DNA from: DATDOO01 sp035293245
GTDB taxonomy: Bacteria > Pseudomonadota > Gammaproteobacteria > Methylococcales > Methylococcaceae
Direction: 5' to 3'
Length of the DNA stretch: 15,427 bases
NCBI GenBank assembly: GCA_035293245.1
Contig: DATDOO010000103.1
Location: 1-15,427, forward strand
The notes under the pieces: model-generated
What the model saw: only the letters and a program-made list of their open reading frames with translations
The model's database searches: none
Told to the model about the DNA's origin: nothing
Shown: positions 13,772 through 15,427 of the stretch, in pieces
How positions within the stretch are numbered: position 1 is the first letter of the stretch
Layout: every line of letters begins with the position of its first letter
Program-made: the position numbers and the translations under genes

Positions 13772-15109
13772 TCAGGCCGCCAGTGCGCCCCTCAAGGCAT
13801 CCGCCAATTTATGCGCGGCGCGGCTCACATGCTCCCCGTCGCGCCCTTCCACCATGACGCGAATCAAAGGCTCGGTGCCGGAAGGCCTCACCAGAATCCG
13901 ACCCTGTCCCGCCAGTTCCCGTTCCACCTCGCGCCGCGCCTGCTGGAACGGCTCCACTTCGTTCACGTCCACCCGGCGCGCCACGCGTACATTCAGCAGT
14001 TTCTGCGGGTATTTCTCCATGCCTTTTTTCAGGTCGTGCAGGGAGTGGCCGGTCTTCGCCATGGCCGCCATCACCTGCAAGGCGGCGATGATGCCGTCAC
14101 CCGTGGTGTTCTTGTCCAGACAGATGATGTGGCCGGACGTTTCGCCGCCGATCAGGCAGCCGTGCTGTCCCATCAGTTCCATCACATACCGGTCGCCGAC
14201 GGCGGCGCGTTTCAGCTCGACATCCAGGCTGCTCAGGGCCTGTTCCAGGCCCAGATTGCTCATCACCGTGCCGACCACCGTGCCGTTCATCGCGCCCTCG
14301 CCGTGGCGCTGGCGGGCGATGATGTACAGCAATTCGTCGCCGTCGACCACTTCGCCCTTGTGATCCACCATGACCACCCGGTCGCCGTCGCCGTCGAAGG
14401 CGATGCCGAAATCGGCCCCATGCTCCAGCACGGCGCGTTGCAGGATTTCCGGATGGGTCGAGCCGAAGCCGTCGTTGATGTTGGCCCCGTCCGGACTCAC
14501 CCCGATGCTCGTCACGCGCGCGCCGAGTTCCTCCAGGACGTGGGGGGCGATGTGATAGGTCGCGCCGTGGGCGCAATCGACCACGATCTTCCAGCCGTTG
14601 AAATCCATGCGCGCCGGGATGGAGCCCTTGCAGAACTCGATGTAGCGGCCTGCGGCGTCATTGATGCGCGATGCCTTGCCGATGCGCATCGAATCCACCG
14701 TGGTCATCGGCTCCTCGAGCAGCGTTTCGATGCGGTGCTCGACATCGTCCGGCAGCTTGGTTCCCTCGCCGGAAAAGAACTTGATGCCGTTGTCGTAGTA
14801 GGGATTGTGCGAGGCGCTGATGACGATGCCCGCTTGGGCGCGGAAAGTGCGGGTCAGATACGCCACCGCCGGAGTCGGCATCGGCCCGAGCAGCTGCGTG
14901 TTGACGCCGGCCGCCGACAAGCCGGCCTCGATGGCCGATTCGAACATGTAGCCGGAAATGCGGGTGTCCTTGCCCACCAGGATGTGGGAGTAGCCCTGGA
15001 CAGCCAGTGCGCGTCCCGCCGCCCAGCCCAGCTTGAGCACGAAGTCCGCCGTGATGGGCGCGACGCCCACCCGGCCGCGAATGCCGTCGGTTCCGAAATA
15101 TTTTTTCAT
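13772..15109 (-). CDS. glmM: Phosphoglucosamine mutase
   Basis: Interconverts glucosamine-6-phosphate and glucosamine-1-phosphate on the route to UDP-GlcNAc for peptidoglycan and lipopolysaccharide. Its 445 residues match the family exactly. Motifs run in the expected order: KYFGTDGIRG at the start; the active phosphoserine Ser100 in ISASHNPYYDNG; the metal-binding Asp239-Gly-Asp241-Gly-Asp243-Arg; the sugar-binding GGETSGH (321-327); and the phosphate-binding RPSGTEPLIR (408-417). GAGGGG at 15113-15118 just upstream supports the ATG at 15109. In many gammaproteobacteria glmM follows ftsH and folP; neither is present here, and a non-coding spacer lies upstream instead. pyrD follows after 13 bp. 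Confidence 0.97.
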   Translation of the reverse strand: MKKYFGTDGIRGRVGVAPITADFVLKLGWAAGRALAVQGYSHILVGKDTRISGYMFESAIEAGLSAAGVNTQLLGPMPTPAVAYLTRTFRAQAGIVISASHNPYYDNGIKFFSGEGTKLPDDVEHRIETLLEEPMTTVDSMRIGKASRINDAAGRYIEFCKGSIPARMDFNGWKIVVDCAHGATYHIAPHVLEELGARVTSIGVSPDGANINDGFGSTHPEILQRAVLEHGADFGIAFDGDGDRVVMVDHKGEVVDGDELLYIIARQRHGEGAMNGTVVGTVMSNLGLEQALSSLDVELKRAAVGDRYVMELMGQHGCLIGGETSGHIICLDKNTTGDGIIAALQVMAAMAKTGHSLHDLKKGMEKYPQKLLNVRVARRVDVNEVEPFQQARREVERELAGQGRILVRPSGTEPLIRVMVEGRDGEHVSRAAHKLADALRGALAA

Positions 15110-15118
15110 TCGCCCCTC

Positions 15119-15362
15119 GCCGGAAAAATTTCACTCTGGCAACTTTAGCATGGCGCCGAGCAGGCCAGGTCTGAAACCGATGAGCGACCCACGGGTCTTT
15201 CGATGCGGCAACATTAAACGCTTTCCTTCATTGCGGCGGCGAACGCGCAGCGAATCGAGACCGGGCAGCTGCGGCTGCATTTTCGTATCCCTAAGCCGGC
15301 GAAGCCGGAACCAAACAGGCTAAAGTCATCGTAGTGTTCCTCGGCTGTGGAAGGGGGAAGTG
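15119..15362. other. Non-coding spacer between divergent glmM and the right-edge gene
   Basis: Neither strand has a plausible gene in this stretch; possible frames give Arg/Ser-rich nonsense-like peptides. It must hold the promoters of two divergent genes, but no convincing -35/-10 pair was found. Two short plus-strand hairpins are visible. GCAGC (15265-15269) pairs with GCTGC (15274-15278) and is followed by ATTTTC, a weak terminator look. CCGGC (15296-15300) pairs with GCCGG (15304-15308) around a GAA loop, without a T-tract. The last eight bases before the ATG at 15363 are the ribosome binding site of the right-edge gene. Confidence 0.4.
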
Positions 15363-15427
15363 ATGACTACCACAATCTTGACCGATCGCTATCGTGATCG
15401 ACTCCACGGTGTACTGAATTGCTATGA
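15363..15427 (+). CDS. Start of an unidentified protein gene, cut off by the right window edge
   Basis: An ATG at 15363 opens a frame of 21 complete codons with no stop before the window ends. The visible peptide begins MTTTILTDRYRDRLHG and continues VLNCY. A purine-rich GGGGGAAG at 15353-15360 gives a good ribosome binding site at proper spacing. The Arg/Asp-rich amphipathic start looks like a soluble cytoplasmic protein; no signal peptide or membrane segment is seen. I do not recognise the family with confidence from so short a piece. Transcription is rightward, divergent from glmM. It replaces the folP/ftsH neighbourhood common upstream of glmM, so an acquired gene is possible. Confidence 0.6.
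   Translation, partial: MTTTILTDRYRDRLHGVLNCY

Noticed and set aside
13811..15148. Plus-strand frame of 445 codons antisense to glmM
   Set aside because: It mirrors glmM almost codon for codon; the translation is His/Ala/Arg-rich with no motif, while glmM carries all its catalytic motifs.
15145..15175. TGGC...GC pattern on the minus strand upstream of glmM
   Set aside because: It has GG and GC at sigma-54 spacing but no TT before the GC. In GC-rich DNA this is expected by chance, and glmM is a constitutive housekeeping gene.
15150..15323. Small plus-strand frame upstream of the right-edge gene
   Set aside because: The translation is Arg/Ser-rich without domain or ribosome binding site and appears to be non-coding spacer.

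Overview
The window looks like a chromosomal stretch of a GC-rich, motile Gammaproteobacterium. This rests on the bifunctional chorismate mutase/prephenate dehydratase end, the membrane-associated class 2 dihydroorotate dehydrogenase, the fliLMNOPQR-flhB order, and a sigma-54-like promoter in front of fliL. A genus cannot be read safely from the sequence. No rRNA, tRNA, CRISPR array or complete insertion sequence was found.

Left part (1-3298): the 3' end of pheA (+), then a small periplasmic cytochrome c (+), face a large patatin-like phospholipase with an internal membrane segment (-). The 116-bp convergent gap between cytochrome and phospholipase holds a nested inverted repeat.

Signalling part (3485-6475, all -): a beta-lactamase-fold protein with a di-iron ligand set like that of flavodiiron and oxygen-binding di-iron proteins lies 6 bp upstream of a soluble GGDEF-EAL protein. 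The two look like one operon that could couple an O2, NO or redox signal to cyclic di-GMP.

Flagellar part (6626-12651, all -): fliL, fliM, fliN, a Uma2/DUF820-family nuclease-like gene, fliO, fliP, fliQ, fliR and flhB are packed with gaps of 28 bp or less. They encode the FliL stator-associated protein, two C-ring switch proteins and most of the export gate. The Uma2-like gene has no known flagellar role and sits exactly where fliN and fliO would normally adjoin. The candidate sigma-54 promoter lies about 35-50 bp upstream of fliL.

Housekeeping part (12733-15109, -): glmM (cell-wall precursor synthesis) and pyrD (pyrimidine synthesis), 13 bp apart, lie directly upstream of the flagellar operon. 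To their right is a 253-bp non-coding spacer. A rightward reading frame with a good ribosome binding site then starts and runs off the window end.

The most interesting points are the di-iron/c-di-GMP pair next to a flagellar operon, the nuclease-like gene embedded in the flagellar export operon, and the degenerate EAL signature (ETV) in an otherwise complete phosphodiesterase domain. None of these proves a new system from sequence alone.
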